The translations under genes were made by a program, and so were the position numbers. This document shows, in pieces, positions 8,012 through 17,137 of a stretch of 64,000 nucleotides of DNA (its first letter is position 1; every line of letters starts with the position of its first letter). This DNA comes from Actinacidiphila alni (GTDB lineage: Bacteria > Actinomycetota > Actinomycetes > Streptomycetales > Streptomycetaceae): the NCBI RefSeq assembly GCF_900112845.1, contig NZ_FONG01000019.1, positions 110,236 to 174,235 of the forward strand, in the 5' to 3' direction. The notes under the pieces are model-generated. The model had not been told where the DNA came from, did no database searches, and was given only the letters and a program-made list of their open reading frames with translations.

Positions 8012-9037
8012 GTGACCCACAGTTCTGGACGAGTTCCCCGGCCCACCATGAAAGATGTCGCCGCCCGAGCGGGCGTCGGCCTCAAGACGGTGTCCCGGGT
8101 GGTGAACGAGGAGCCCGGCGTCACCCCGGACACGGTTGCCCGCGTCCAGGCGGCGATCGATGCCCTGGGCTTCCGGCGCAACGACAGCGCGCGGCTGCTG
8201 CGCACCCGCCGCACGGCCAGCGTCGGCCTGGTGCTCGAAGACCTCGCCGACCCCTTCTACGCGCCGCTCAGCAGGGCGGTGGAGGATGTGGCGCGGGCCA
8301 ATGGCGCGCTGCTCTTCACGGGGTCGAGCGCCGAGGATCCGCGCCGCGAGCAGGAATTGGTACTGGCCTTCTGCGCGCGCCGGGTGGACGGGCTGATCGT
8401 GGTGCCCGCCGGCGACGACCACCGGTATCTGATCCCGGAGATCGAGGCGGGCGTGGCCACGGTGTTCGTGGACCGCCCCGCCGGGCGGATCGACGCGGAC
8501 ATGGTGCTGACCGACAACGCGGGCGGCACCCGCGACGGCGTCGCCCACCTGATCGCGCATGGGCACCGCAGGATCGGCTTCATCGGCGACCAGCCGGGCA
8601 TCCACACGGCCGCCGAGCGGCTGCGCGGCTACCGCGAGGCGATGGCCGACGCGGGGCTGCCGATCCGCCCCGAGTGGTATTCGATGGGCCCGACCAATCC
8701 CGAGCGGGTGCGCGCCGTCCTGGCCTCACTGCTGTCCGGGCCCGAGCCGGTGACCGCGCTCTTCGCGGGCAACAACCGCGTCACGGTCACGGCCGTACGG
8801 GTGCTGTCGCACCATCCGCGGCCGGTGGCGCTCGTCGGCTTCGACGACTTCGAACTCGCCGATCTGCTCGACCCGCCGGTCACGGTGGTGGCGCAGGATT
8901 CGCCGGGCCTCGGCCGCAGCGCGGCGCAACTGCTCTTCCGCCGACTCGAAGGCGGCGCCGACGCCGCCCCGGAACGCCTGGAGCTGCCCGCCCGGCTGAT
9001 CGCCCGCGGTTCCGGCGAGATCCCGCCCGCACCCTGA
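8012..9037 (+). CDS. LacI family transcriptional regulator
   Basis: 341 residues. MKDVAARAGVGLKTVSRVVN is the LacI helix-turn-helix with the hinge region following (RNDSARLLRTRRTASVGLV). The remainder is a periplasmic-binding-protein-like sugar sensor ending in ARGSGEIPPAP. The start is a GTG at 8012, preceded by a GCAGGGA-like site. It is divergently transcribed from the ROK kinase, and the palindrome at 7971-7982 is the likely operator. Expected role: repression of the kinase until an inducing sugar binds. A different regulon from the second LacI gene at 50256. Confidence 0.93.
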   Translation: MTHSSGRVPRPTMKDVAARAGVGLKTVSRVVNEEPGVTPDTVARVQAAIDALGFRRNDSARLLRTRRTASVGLVLEDLADPFYAPLSRAVEDVARANGALLFTGSSAEDPRREQELVLAFCARRVDGLIVVPAGDDHRYLIPEIEAGVATVFVDRPAGRIDADMVLTDNAGGTRDGVAHLIAHGHRRIGFIGDQPGIHTAAERLRGYREAMADAGLPIRPEWYSMGPTNPERVRAVLASLLSGPEPVTALFAGNNRVTVTAVRVLSHHPRPVALVGFDDFELADLLDPPVTVVAQDSPGLGRSAAQLLFRRLEGGADAAPERLELPARLIARGSGEIPPAP

Positions 9038-9180
9038 GCCGCAGGCGGACGGCACGTACGCACCCAGGGCGTCCGGTCACCAGCTCAACGCCAGGACCGG
9101 GCGTCGGCTCGTCGGATCGGCGGCGCGGCAACCGAGCCGGGTGTCGGGGCGGCGCCCGGCCAGGGCCTCTCGTTGGCGGC

Positions 9181-10476
9181 TCAGCGACCGGCCAAGGCGT
9201 CCAGATCCGCGCGGCCGAGGCCGGTCCGCTCGGTGACCTCCTCGGCGTCCACGGCGCCGCAGTCGAGGCCGCGCAGTAGGTAGCCGCTGAGCGCGCGGGC
9301 GGTGGCGGGCTCGTCCATGACGTCGCCGCCCGCCTTGGCGACGTAGGACGCCAGCCGGGTGGCGGAGGCGTCAAGGCCCTCGCGGTAGAAGGCGTAGACG
9401 GCCGCGTAACGCGTCGGCAGATGGGCGGGGTGCATGTCCCAGCCCTGGTAGTACGCGCGGGCCAGGGAGCGGCGGACCAGGCCGTAGTGCAGCCGCCAGG
9501 CGTCGTGCACCTGCTCGGCGGGGCCGACGGGCAGCACATTGGTGGAGCCGTCGGACAGCCGTACGCCCGTGCCGGCCGCCGCGACCTGCATGACCGCCTT
9601 GGCGTGGTCGGCCACCGGGTGGTCCATCGACTGGTGGGCGGCGCTGACCCCGCAGGCGGCGCTGTAGTCGAAGGTGCCGTAGTGCAGTCCGGTGGCGCGC
9701 CCCTGCGCGGCGTCGATCAGCCGCGGCACGGTGGCGGTGCCGTCCGGGCCGAGGATGGCCTGGGTGGTCTCGATCTGGATCTCGAAGCCGAGCCGTCCCG
9801 CCGGCAGTCCCGCGGCCTTCTCGAATTCCTCGCACAGCCGCACCATGGCGGTCACCTGCGCCGGGAAGGTGACCTTCGGCAGTGTCAGCAGCAGCCCGCC
9901 GGGCAGGCCGCCGCCGTCCAGCAGGGTGGTCAGGAACAGGTCGAGGGTGCGGATGCCGCGGTCGCGGACGGCCGCTTCCATGCACTTCATCCGGATGCCG
10001 AGATACGGCGGCGCGCTGCCGTCGGCGACCGCGGCGGACACGGTGCGGGCGGCGGCGACGGCCGCCGCGTCCTCCTCGGCGTCCGGGCGCGGCCCGTAGC
10101 CGTCCTCGAAGTCGATCCGCAGGTCCTCCACCGGTTCGCGGACGAGCTTGGCCCTGACCCGGTCGTGCACCTCGGCGGCGAGGCCGGTGGGCGGGCCCGC
10201 GGGCAGGCCGACGACGGCGGCGAGCGCGGCGGCGTCCGGGGCGTGCGCGTCGAGCGCCGCGAGCGCCTGGTCGCCCCAGTCCCGTACGGTCCGCGCGGTG
10301 AAGGCGTCGGCGGGTACGTAGACGGTGTGCACCGGCTGGCGGGTGCCGGGGTCGCCGGGGTAGCGGCGGGCCAGTTCGGAGTCGGTGGCGGCCAGCGACG
10401 CGCCGATGTCCGCCCGTACCGCGTCGGCCAGTGTCGTACCGGCCGTGTCCGCCGCCCGCGACGATCCCTGCGCCAT
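9181..10476 (-). CDS. HpcH/HpaI aldolase / citrate lyase superfamily protein (DUF6986-like)
   Basis: 431 residues. Segments DLRIDFEDGYG, LTLPKVTFPAQV and LGFEIQIETTQAILGPDG match the metal-binding (beta/alpha)8 barrel of the phosphoenolpyruvate-binding aldolase/citrate lyase superfamily, with conserved acidic and Glu residues for the divalent ion. The sequence is longer than typical HpcH (about 260 residues) and has its own N- and C-terminal extensions, as in an actinomycete group I believe is labelled DUF6986. It should cleave or form a C-C bond next to a keto-acid, but the substrate is unknown. It is a single gene with an inverted repeat just upstream, and converges on the LacI gene. Confidence 0.8.
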   Translation of the reverse strand: MAQGSSRAADTAGTTLADAVRADIGASLAATDSELARRYPGDPGTRQPVHTVYVPADAFTARTVRDWGDQALAALDAHAPDAAALAAVVGLPAGPPTGLAAEVHDRVRAKLVREPVEDLRIDFEDGYGPRPDAEEDAAAVAAARTVSAAVADGSAPPYLGIRMKCMEAAVRDRGIRTLDLFLTTLLDGGGLPGGLLLTLPKVTFPAQVTAMVRLCEEFEKAAGLPAGRLGFEIQIETTQAILGPDGTATVPRLIDAAQGRATGLHYGTFDYSAACGVSAAHQSMDHPVADHAKAVMQVAAAGTGVRLSDGSTNVLPVGPAEQVHDAWRLHYGLVRRSLARAYYQGWDMHPAHLPTRYAAVYAFYREGLDASATRLASYVAKAGGDVMDEPATARALSGYLLRGLDCGAVDAEEVTERTGLGRADLDALAGR

Positions 10477-10493
10477 GTGCCACCCTCCCGGAA

Positions 10494-10510
10494 TTCAACA
10501 AATCGTTGAA
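10494..10510. promoter_or_regulatory. Inverted repeat TTCAAC-N5-GTTGAA upstream of the lyase
   Basis: A 6-bp dyad with a 5-base spacer, located 18-34 bp before the lyase start codon on the minus strand, at or near its core promoter. Symmetric AT-containing dyads in this setting are usually repressor operators (IclR/GntR/TetR types). No regulator gene adjoins it. Confidence 0.5.
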
Positions 10511-10565
10511 GCGAAGCTAGCCGCGCCCCGGTCCGGGGTCAACACCCGTCCGGGCGACGGGTACG

Positions 10566-10606
10566 CCGACGGCCCCCGTACGCGCGTGGCGTGCGGGGGC
10601 CGTCGG
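10566..10606 (-). terminator. Terminator of the etfBA operon
   Basis: An 18-bp stem (10566-10583 with 10589-10606, one G-U type mismatch) and a 5-base loop lie about 20 bp after the etfA stop on the minus strand. Confidence 0.8.
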
Positions 10607-10625
10607 TCGGGGACAAGAGGACGAG

Positions 10626-11588
10626 TCAGCCCTTGCGGGTCTTGATCTCCTCGGTGAGCTGCGGCACGACCTGGAAGAGGTCGCCGACCACGCCGTAGTC
10701 GACGAGGTCGAAGATCGGCGCTTCCGCGTCCTTGTTGACCGCGACGATGGTCTTGGACGTCTGCATGCCGGCCCGGTGCTGGATGGCGCCGGAGATGCCG
10801 TTGGCGATGTAGAGCTGCGGGCTGACCGACTTGCCGGTCTGGCCGACCTGGTTGGTGTGCGGGTACCAGCCCGCGTCGACGGCGGCGCGGGAGGCGCCGA
10901 CGGCGGCGCCGAGGGAGTCGGCCAGCGCCTCGATGATCGAGAAGTTCTCGGCACCGTTGACGCCGCGTCCGCCGGAGACCACGATCGCGGCCTCGGTCAG
11001 CTCGGGGCGGCCGGTGGACTCGCGCGGGGTGCGCGAGACGATCTTCGTGCCGGTGGCCAGCTCGCCGAAGGTGACCTGGAGCTGCTCGACGGTGCCGGTG
11101 GCCGGGGCGGCCTCGACCGGGGCCGAGTTCGGCTTGACCGTGATGACCGGGACGCCGTGGCTGACCCGGGACCGGGTGGTGAACGCGGCGGCGAACGCGG
11201 ACTGGGTGGCCACCGGGCCCTCGTCACCGGCCTCCAGGTCGGTGGCGTCGGTGATGATGCCCGAGCCCAGGCGCAGCGCCAGGCGCGCGGCGATCTCCTT
11301 GCCCTCGGCGGAGGACGGCACCAGGACCGCGACCGGCGAGACGGCAGCGGCGGCAGCCTGGAGAGCGTCCACCTTCGGTACGACGAGGTAGTCGGCGAAC
11401 TCCGGCGCGTCGGCGGCCAGTACACGGGTCGCGCCGTGCTCGCCGAGCACGGTCGCGGCGGCGTCGGCGCCGGGGCCGAGGTGGACCGCGACGGGCTCGC
11501 CGATCCGGCGGGCCAGCGTCAGCAGTTCGAGGGTCGGCTTGCGGACGGCACCGTCCACGTGGTCGACATAGACGAGGACTTCAGCCAT
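10626..11588 (-). CDS. etfA: Electron transfer flavoprotein subunit alpha
   Basis: 320 residues. The N-terminal half starts EVLVYVDHVDGAVRKPTLEL. The C-terminal FAD domain contains the ETF-alpha signature: VVSGGRGVNGAENF, then AVGASRAAVDAGW, QVGQTGKSVSPQLYIA and GISGAIQH. It pairs with EtfB to form the soluble FAD/AMP-containing carrier that takes electrons from acyl-CoA and other dehydrogenases to a membrane quinone reductase. The start ATG at 11588 follows a TAGGAG site. It is the second gene of an etfB-etfA operon, 75 bp after etfB, with a terminator behind it. Confidence 0.97.
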   Translation of the reverse strand: MAEVLVYVDHVDGAVRKPTLELLTLARRIGEPVAVHLGPGADAAATVLGEHGATRVLAADAPEFADYLVVPKVDALQAAAAAVSPVAVLVPSSAEGKEIAARLALRLGSGIITDATDLEAGDEGPVATQSAFAAAFTTRSRVSHGVPVITVKPNSAPVEAAPATGTVEQLQVTFGELATGTKIVSRTPRESTGRPELTEAAIVVSGGRGVNGAENFSIIEALADSLGAAVGASRAAVDAGWYPHTNQVGQTGKSVSPQLYIANGISGAIQHRAGMQTSKTIVAVNKDAEAPIFDLVDYGVVGDLFQVVPQLTEEIKTRKG

Positions 11589-11663
11589 GGGAATGCACTC
11601 CTACGGAAAGTTTGAGGGGGCGGACGCGGACCGGTGCGCCCGGGCCGTGGGCCCGGTGTCCGG

Positions 11664-12449
11664 TCAGATGAACTTCTGGCTCACCAAGAACTCCGCGAGC
11701 TGCTTGCCGCCCTCGCCCTCGTCCTTCACGATCGTGCCCGCCGTGCGCGGCGGGCGCTGCTTGGCGTCCTCGACGGCGGTCCAGGCGCCGCCCAGACCCA
11801 CCTCGGCCGCGTCCAGGCCGAGGTCGGAGAGGTCCAGCGACTCCACCGGCTTCTTCTTCGCCGCCATGATGCCCTTGAACGACGGGTAGCGGGCCTCGCC
11901 CGACTGGTCGGTCACCGACACCAGCGCCGGCAGCGACGCCTCCAACTGCTCGCTGGCCGTGTCGCCGTCGCGGCGGCCGGTCACCTTGCCGTCCTCGACC
12001 TTGACCTCGGACAGCAGCGTCACCTGCGGCACGCCGAGCCGCTCGGCCAGCAGCGCCGGGACCACGCCCATGGTGCCGTCGGTGGACGCCATGCCGGTCA
12101 CGACCAGGTCGAAGCCCGCGTGCTCGATCGCCTTGGCGAGCACCAGCGACGTACCGATGGCGTCGGTGCCGTGCAGATCGTCGTCCTCGACGTGGATCGC
12201 CTTGTCCGCGCCCATCGACAACGCCTTGCGCAGCGCGTCCTTCGCGTCCTCCGGGCCCACCGTCAGCACGGTGATCTCGGCGTCGTCCGCGGCGTCGGCG
12301 ATCTGCAGCGCCTGCTCGACGGCGTATTCGTCGAGCTCGGACAGCAGGCCGTCCACCGCGTCGCGGTCAGTGGTCAGGTCTTCGGCGAAGTGACGGTCGC
12401 CCGTGGCGTCGGGCACGTACTTCACTGCGACTACGATCCTCAAACTCAC
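11664..12449 (-). CDS. etfB: Electron transfer flavoprotein subunit beta
   Basis: 261 residues from the GTG at 12449, which follows GTAGGAGA; the open frame continues upstream but has no binding site there. MSLRIVVAVKYVPD opens the ETF-beta fold, and KAIEHAGFDLVVTGMASTDG with QVTLLSEVKVEDGKV are typical AMP-binding segments. It forms the heterodimer with EtfA encoded next. Transcription probably starts in the 200-bp gap 12450-12649. A short dyad TACT-GACG-AGTA (minus strand, near 12583-12594) could be a regulator site there, but the evidence is weak. Confidence 0.96.
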   Translation of the reverse strand: MSLRIVVAVKYVPDATGDRHFAEDLTTDRDAVDGLLSELDEYAVEQALQIADAADDAEITVLTVGPEDAKDALRKALSMGADKAIHVEDDDLHGTDAIGTSLVLAKAIEHAGFDLVVTGMASTDGTMGVVPALLAERLGVPQVTLLSEVKVEDGKVTGRRDGDTASEQLEASLPALVSVTDQSGEARYPSFKGIMAAKKKPVESLDLSDLGLDAAEVGLGGAWTAVEDAKQRPPRTAGTIVKDEGEGGKQLAEFLVSQKFI

Positions 12450-12649
12450 GCCTGCTCTCCTACCTACTGCATCGTCCTGCACGTCATCGTCGACTGCCCC
12501 GGAGTCCGCCCCGGAATGGCAGCATAGGCGCCTGCGGCGGCGGCTCCCCGCCGGGACGCAGCAACTGTCCCGACGGAAATATTACTCGTCAGTACACAGA
12601 GCTGGTTCCCCAACCGCAAGCACCTTGAACTGTGACGTGCCCGACGCCG

Positions 12650-13189
12650 TCAGCGGCCGAGCGCGTTGAACCCGCCCCGGTGGTACAGCAGCGGGCCGCC
12701 GGGCCCCTGCGGATCGCCCGCGACGGCCTGCGCGACGACGATCCGGTGGTCGCCGGCCGGGATCCGGGCGACGACCCGGCAGACCAGCCACGCGGACACC
12801 TCGCCCAGTACCGGCACGCCGTGCGGCCCCGGCGCCCAGTCGGTGGCGGGGCCGAAGCGGTCGGCGCCGCTGCGCGCGAAGGTGCCGGCCAGGACCTCCT
12901 GGTGGTCGCCGAGTATGTGCACGCCGACGTACGGGGTGCGGGAGACCGTCGGCCAACTCGACGAGCCGAGGCTGATGCCGAAGGACAGCAGCGGGGGCTC
13001 CGCGGACACCGAGGTCAGTGAGGTGGCGGTGAAGCCGACGGGATCGGGGCCCGCGGCGGTGATCACGGCGACGCCCGCGGCGTGCCGGCGGAACACGGAA
13101 CGGAAGACGGCCGGGTCGAGTGCGGGCCCGGGATCGGGGTCGAAGGCCGAGGAGTCGAGCGAGGCGGGGTGGTCGCTGATAGCGGTCAC
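12650..13189 (-). CDS. Flavin reductase family protein (FMN-binding split barrel)
   Basis: 179 residues. FRRHAAGVAVITAAGPDPVGFTATSLTSVSAEPP is split here into recognisable pieces: HAAGVAVITA and GFTATSLTSVSAEPPLLSF, the FMN-binding motifs of the flavin reductase (HpaC/DIM6/NTAB) family. The C-terminus is the usual PLLYHRGGFNALG. It supplies reduced flavin to a partner monooxygenase, or acts as a flavin-dependent reductase on its own. The GTG at 13189 follows AGAAGGA. No partner oxygenase is adjacent; the LLM monooxygenase at 57936 is 45 kb away and any link is speculative. Confidence 0.9.
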   Translation of the reverse strand: MTAISDHPASLDSSAFDPDPGPALDPAVFRSVFRRHAAGVAVITAAGPDPVGFTATSLTSVSAEPPLLSFGISLGSSSWPTVSRTPYVGVHILGDHQEVLAGTFARSGADRFGPATDWAPGPHGVPVLGEVSAWLVCRVVARIPAGDHRIVVAQAVAGDPQGPGGPLLYHRGGFNALGR

Positions 13190-13416
13190 GGCATGGTCCT
13201 TCTGAGGCGGTCGAGCGGCGGAGTGCGGGTCGTGGGCGCTCAGCGGCTCGGACAGCGCGCGCTGGAGTGCCGACCGAGGTCGACATCGGCGCGCGCATAC
13301 AGGTACGCCTCCTGGAAGTGGTCTCGCGACATAACGTCAGAGTGACGATTCGGGCGGGGTCACGTCAAGACCCGCCCGGAATATGGAATTTCCGTCACAT
13401 CGCGGCTGCCGGTCCG

Positions 13417-13854
13417 TCAGACGGCGGTGCCCAGCGCGGCGATGACGTCGGCCTTGCGCGGTTGGCCCGCGGCCCGGCGGACGATCGCGCCGTCGGCGTC
13501 GAGGACGAGCACGGTGGGGGTCTTGAGCACGTTCAGCCGCCGCACCAGGTCGAGGTGCGCCTCGGCGTCGATCTCGACGTGCCGGACGCCTTCGACCATG
13601 CCCGCCACGTCGTCCAGCACCCGCCGGGTGGCGCGGCAGGGCGCGCAGAAGGCGCTGGAGAACTGCACCAGGGTGGCGCGCTCCCCCAGCGGCCCGCCGA
13701 GATCGCCGGCCGTCAGCCGTTCGTCGCCGTCCTTCGTCCGCACCCGGACCCTCCCGTCCCTGCGCCGGTGCACGAGCCCGTACGCGCTCGCGGCCAGCAG
13801 AACGGCCAGGCAGACCACCAGTCCCGTCAACGCCGTTCCTTCCGCCTTGGACAC
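13417..13854 (-). CDS. Membrane-anchored thioredoxin-like protein
   Basis: 145 residues. Residues 8-28 form one hydrophobic segment (TALTGLVVCLAVLLAASAYGL), so the protein is likely anchored with its thioredoxin domain outside or inside the membrane according to the Arg-rich stretch that follows. The active site is CAPC at 70-73 in FSSAFCAPC, with the cis-Pro in LKTPTVLVLD. Similar proteins act in thiol-disulfide exchange at the cell envelope. The gene is divergent from a DUF4395 membrane gene, a pairing that recurs in actinomycetes and suggests joint function. Start GTG at 13854. Confidence 0.85.
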   Translation of the reverse strand: MSKAEGTALTGLVVCLAVLLAASAYGLVHRRRDGRVRVRTKDGDERLTAGDLGGPLGERATLVQFSSAFCAPCRATRRVLDDVAGMVEGVRHVEIDAEAHLDLVRRLNVLKTPTVLVLDADGAIVRRAAGQPRKADVIAALGTAV

Positions 13855-13948
13855 CCGGACCTGTCGATGTCGCCTCGCGTGCAGCGTTCACGGGACCGCA
13901 ATGATTCCCGCGGGCGCGTTCCGCCGTACGTCGGCAATCATGGCAGTC

Positions 13949-14356
13949 ATGCGGATCGATGTACGCGGGCCCCGTTTCGGCGCCGCCCTCACCTCGGTGG
14001 TGCTGGCGGTCGTGCTGATCACCGGAAGCGGCTGGCTGCTGCTTGCGCAGGCGGTGTTCTTCGCCGTGGGCGCGGCGGCCGGCGTGCAGAATTCGCCGTA
14101 CGGCTGGGTTTTCCGCACCCTGGTGCGGCCCAGGCTCGGGCCGCCGCCGGCCACCGAGGACGCGGCCCCGCCGCGGTTCGCGCAGACCGTCGGTCTCGCC
14201 TTCTCCGTCGTCGGTGTCGTCGGCTATCTGGTGGGCCCGCAGTGGCTGGGGATGGCGGCCACCGGATGCGCGCTGGCCGCCGCCTTCCTGAACGCCGTTT
14301 TCGCCTATTGCCTGGGCTGCGAGATGTATCTGTTGCTCAAAAGGGTGGGAGTCTGA
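13949..14356 (+). CDS. DUF4395 family membrane protein
   Basis: 135 residues with four hydrophobic segments. It begins MRIDVRGPRFGAALTSVVLA and ends with an FNAVFAYCLGCEMYLLLKR segment, whose CLGCEMY motif puts two Cys next to a membrane helix and is diagnostic of DUF4395. Function is unknown. The CxxC pair and the divergent thioredoxin gene point to a redox role in the envelope. An in-frame ATG at 13940 is equally possible as the start, since neither has a strong ribosome site. Confidence 0.85.
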   Translation: MRIDVRGPRFGAALTSVVLAVVLITGSGWLLLAQAVFFAVGAAAGVQNSPYGWVFRTLVRPRLGPPPATEDAAPPRFAQTVGLAFSVVGVVGYLVGPQWLGMAATGCALAAAFLNAVFAYCLGCEMYLLLKRVGV

Positions 14357-14515
14357 AGAGTTCCGGGGCAGGTGGTGAGAAGAATCTCGCCCCGGCAGGC
14401 GCCCGCGGGATGACAGCGGCCCCGTCGGCGGGGCACCATCGCTCAGCGGCCGACCAACCTACGGGCGCGTAACTTCCGCCGGGTGCGCCGCCCCGGAGAG
14501 AGCAGGTGCCCGGCC

Positions 14516-15265
14516 ATGGCCGACTTCGTGTACCCACCGGTGATCGCCTTCGCGCGCTCCATGTTCAAGGTGCAGGGGCTCAAGTTCGACATCCGCGGCA
14601 CCGAGCACGTCCCGCGCCAGGGCGGCGCCCTGCTGGTCAGCAATCACATCGGCTATCTGGACTTCGTCTTCTGCGGTCTGACGGCGCTGCCCTCCAAGCG
14701 CCTGGTGCGGTTCATGGCGAAGGAATCCGTTTTCCGGCACAAGGTGTCGGGTCCGCTGATGCGCGCCATGAAGCACATTCCCGTCGACCGCGCCGAGGGC
14801 ATGCACGCCTACGGGCACGCCCTGGACGCGCTGCGCGGCGGCGAGATCATCGGGGTGTTCCCCGAGGCGACGATCTCGCAGTCGTTCACTTTGAAGTCGT
14901 TCAAATCGGGTGCGGCCCGGCTCGCCATGGAGGCGGGTGTGCCGCTGCTGCCGATGGCGCTGTGGGGCACGCAGCGGCTGTGGACCAAGGGGCACCCGCG
15001 CAATCTGGGCCGCAGCAAACTCCCGATCACGCTGCGGGTCGGCGAGCAGATGCGCCCGCACGAGAACGAGAAGGCGGGCGCCCTCACCCGTCGGCTGCGG
15101 CTGCGCGTGCAGGAACTGCTGGAGGACGCGCAGCGCGCGTATCCGGCCAAGCCCTCGGGTCCGGCCGACCACTGGTGGCAGCCCGCCCACCTCGGGGGCG
15201 GCGCTCCGACCGCCGAGGAAGCGGCGGCGCGCGAGCGCGAGCAGCAGCCGCTCACGACCGGCTGA
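14516..15265 (+). CDS. Lysophospholipid / 1-acyl-glycerol-3-phosphate acyltransferase (PlsC-like)
   Basis: 249 residues. The acyltransferase motif I is SNHIGYLDF, with His44 and Asp49 as the catalytic HX4D pair. Motif III appears as GVFPEATIS and motif IV as VPLLPMALWG. These residues transfer a fatty acyl chain from acyl-CoA or acyl-ACP to a lysophospholipid or glycerophosphate at the inner membrane face. The ATG at 14516 follows GGAGAGAGCAGG. It is monocistronic and converges on the transglutaminase gene. The length is standard for the family. The acceptor lipid cannot be decided from sequence. Confidence 0.9.
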   Translation: MADFVYPPVIAFARSMFKVQGLKFDIRGTEHVPRQGGALLVSNHIGYLDFVFCGLTALPSKRLVRFMAKESVFRHKVSGPLMRAMKHIPVDRAEGMHAYGHALDALRGGEIIGVFPEATISQSFTLKSFKSGAARLAMEAGVPLLPMALWGTQRLWTKGHPRNLGRSKLPITLRVGEQMRPHENEKAGALTRRLRLRVQELLEDAQRAYPAKPSGPADHWWQPAHLGGGAPTAEEAAAREREQQPLTTG

Positions 15266-15329
15266 GTACGGGTACGGGACGCGGGATACGCGACCGGCGC
15301 GGCAGGCAGGCGGTGGGCGCCCGGCGCTC

Positions 15330-15935
15330 TCAGCCGGGCAGTTCCGTGGGCAGCAGGGCGGCGAGTTCTGACCGGTCCCGGGCGCCGCGCAGACTCGCCA
15401 GGACCGGCACGGGCGGGGTCGCGCGGATCAGCGGGTAGTCGGCCTCGCCGAGTTCCGGCCGCACCGGCCACGCCAGGCGTTCCTCGTCGAGGCTGAAGCG
15501 GGCGTCCACGCCCGGTTTGTTGCCGCGCGCGTCGATCCGTGACCAGCGCTCGCGCCCCGGCAGCAGCAGTGCGACCAGGCCGTGCACCACGGGTTCCGAA
15601 CCGTCGTCCTCGGTCAGCCGCTGGTAGCACAGACCGGCCGGGACGGATCCGGCGCGCAGCAGCGCGGTGAGCGCGTGCGCCTTGGCGTGGCAGATGCCGG
15701 TGCGCCACTCCAGCACGTCGGAGGCGCGCCAGGTGACGCGGTCGTCGCCCGCGTCGAAGGAGTGCGGGATGGTGTCGCGGACAAATTCAAAGGCCGCCCG
15801 CGCATAATCATGCGGATCGCTGGCGTCGGCCGACAGCGCGGCGGCGGTGCCGCGTACCGTCGGGTGAGTGTGGTCGATGACGTCATCGGCCGCCAGATAC
15901 GCCGAGAGGTCGGCGGTTTCAAGGATCAGCTCCAT
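15330..15935 (-). CDS. Transglutaminase-like superfamily protein
   Basis: 201 residues. The papain-like triad is visible: Cys in EWRTGICHAKAHALTALLRA, His in EPVVHGLVALLLPG and Asp in WSRIDARGNKPG. Bacterial members are usually cysteine proteases, amidases or structural relatives rather than true cross-linking enzymes. There is no signal peptide, so it is cytoplasmic. It is flanked by the convergent PlsC gene and the threonine aldolase gene behind, and is not obviously part of an operon. Substrate unknown. Confidence 0.88.
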   Translation of the reverse strand: MELILETADLSAYLAADDVIDHTHPTVRGTAAALSADASDPHDYARAAFEFVRDTIPHSFDAGDDRVTWRASDVLEWRTGICHAKAHALTALLRAGSVPAGLCYQRLTEDDGSEPVVHGLVALLLPGRERWSRIDARGNKPGVDARFSLDEERLAWPVRPELGEADYPLIRATPPVPVLASLRGARDRSELAALLPTELPG

Positions 15936-16021
15936 ATGCGGGAGCCTAGGAAACCGCCGACCTCTCGATCAATCGAATTACGCACAACCACATATTCATG
16001 CGGCCGTTCGGATCCGTCCCG

Positions 16022-17137
16022 TCAGCCGGCCGCGGGCCCGTGGTCATGGACCCGCATCTCCTCCTCCAGCGCCGCGGCGAAGGCGTCCACGTCAGCCTCC
16101 GTGGTGTCGAAGGAGCACATCCAGCGGACCTCGCCGGTCGACTCGTCCCAGAAGTAGAAGCGGTAGCGCTTCTGCAGCCGTTCGCTGACCTCGCGCGGCA
16201 GCAGCGCGAAGACGGCGTTGGACTGCACCGGCCGCAGCACGCTGACGCCCTCGACGCCGCGTACGGCGTGTTCCAGGCGGCGGGCCATGGCGTTGGCGTG
16301 CGAGGCGCCGCGCAGCCACAGGTCGCCGCTGAGCAGCGCCTCGAACTGCACCGAGACGAACCGCATCTTGGAGGCGAGCTGCATCGACAGCTTGCGCAGA
16401 TAGTCGATCGCCCGCACCCGCTCCGGGCTGAGCACGACGACGCATTCGCCGAGCAGCAGACCGTTCTTGGTGCCGCCGAAGGACAGGATGTCGATACCCG
16501 CCTCGGTGGTGAAGCGGGCCAGCGGCACGTCAAGGCTCGCCGCCGCGTTGGCGATTCGCGCCCCGTCCAGGTGCACGGCCATGCCCAGTTGGTGGGCGTG
16601 GTCGCAGATCGCCTTGATCTCCTCGGGCGTGTAGCAGGTGCCCAGTTCCGTGGTCTGGGTGATCGAGACCACCTGCGGCTGCGCGCGGTGCTCGTCGTCG
16701 AAGCCGTACGCCTGCCGGTCGATCAGCTCGGGGGTGAGCTTGCCGTCCGGGGTCGGGACGGTGAGCAGCTTGAGGCCGCCCACCCGCTCGGGTGCGCCGC
16801 ACTCGTCGACCTGGATGTGCGCGGACTCGGCGCAGATCACCGCGCCCCAGCGTTCGGTGACGGCCTGGAGTGCCGTCACATTGGCGCCGGTGCCGTTGAA
16901 CACCGGGAAGACCTCGGCGCGCGGGCCGAAGTGGGCGCGGAAGACCTCCTGGAGGTGCGCGGTGTAGACGTCCGCGCCGTAGGCCGGCTGGTGGCCGCCG
17001 TTGGCGAGGGCGAGCGCGGTGAGGATCTCGGGGTGCACCCCGGCGTAATTGTCGCTGGCGAAGCCGCGCACCTGCGGGTCGTGCCGGCGTACGGCGTCGC
17101 TGGCGAGCTGTTCTGTCACGGTTGGGGCGTCAGCCAC
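16022..17137 (-). CDS. ltaE: Low-specificity L-threonine aldolase
   Basis: 371 residues of a fold-type I PLP enzyme. RGFASDNYAGVHPEIL opens the family pattern, AVHLDGARIANAA contains the Asp191 that contacts the PLP ring nitrogen, and the Schiff-base lysine is Lys224 in LSFGGTKNG. The enzyme cleaves L-threonine/allo-threonine to glycine and acetaldehyde, or related beta-hydroxy amino acids. The GTG start at 17137 lies inside the 3' end of the upstream SDR gene (22-bp overlap), so it is the last gene of a three-gene minus-strand operon with the SDR and DUF6421. Confidence 0.92.
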   Translation of the reverse strand: MADAPTVTEQLASDAVRRHDPQVRGFASDNYAGVHPEILTALALANGGHQPAYGADVYTAHLQEVFRAHFGPRAEVFPVFNGTGANVTALQAVTERWGAVICAESAHIQVDECGAPERVGGLKLLTVPTPDGKLTPELIDRQAYGFDDEHRAQPQVVSITQTTELGTCYTPEEIKAICDHAHQLGMAVHLDGARIANAAASLDVPLARFTTEAGIDILSFGGTKNGLLLGECVVVLSPERVRAIDYLRKLSMQLASKMRFVSVQFEALLSGDLWLRGASHANAMARRLEHAVRGVEGVSVLRPVQSNAVFALLPREVSERLQKRYRFYFWDESTGEVRWMCSFDTTEADVDAFAAALEEEMRVHDHGPAAG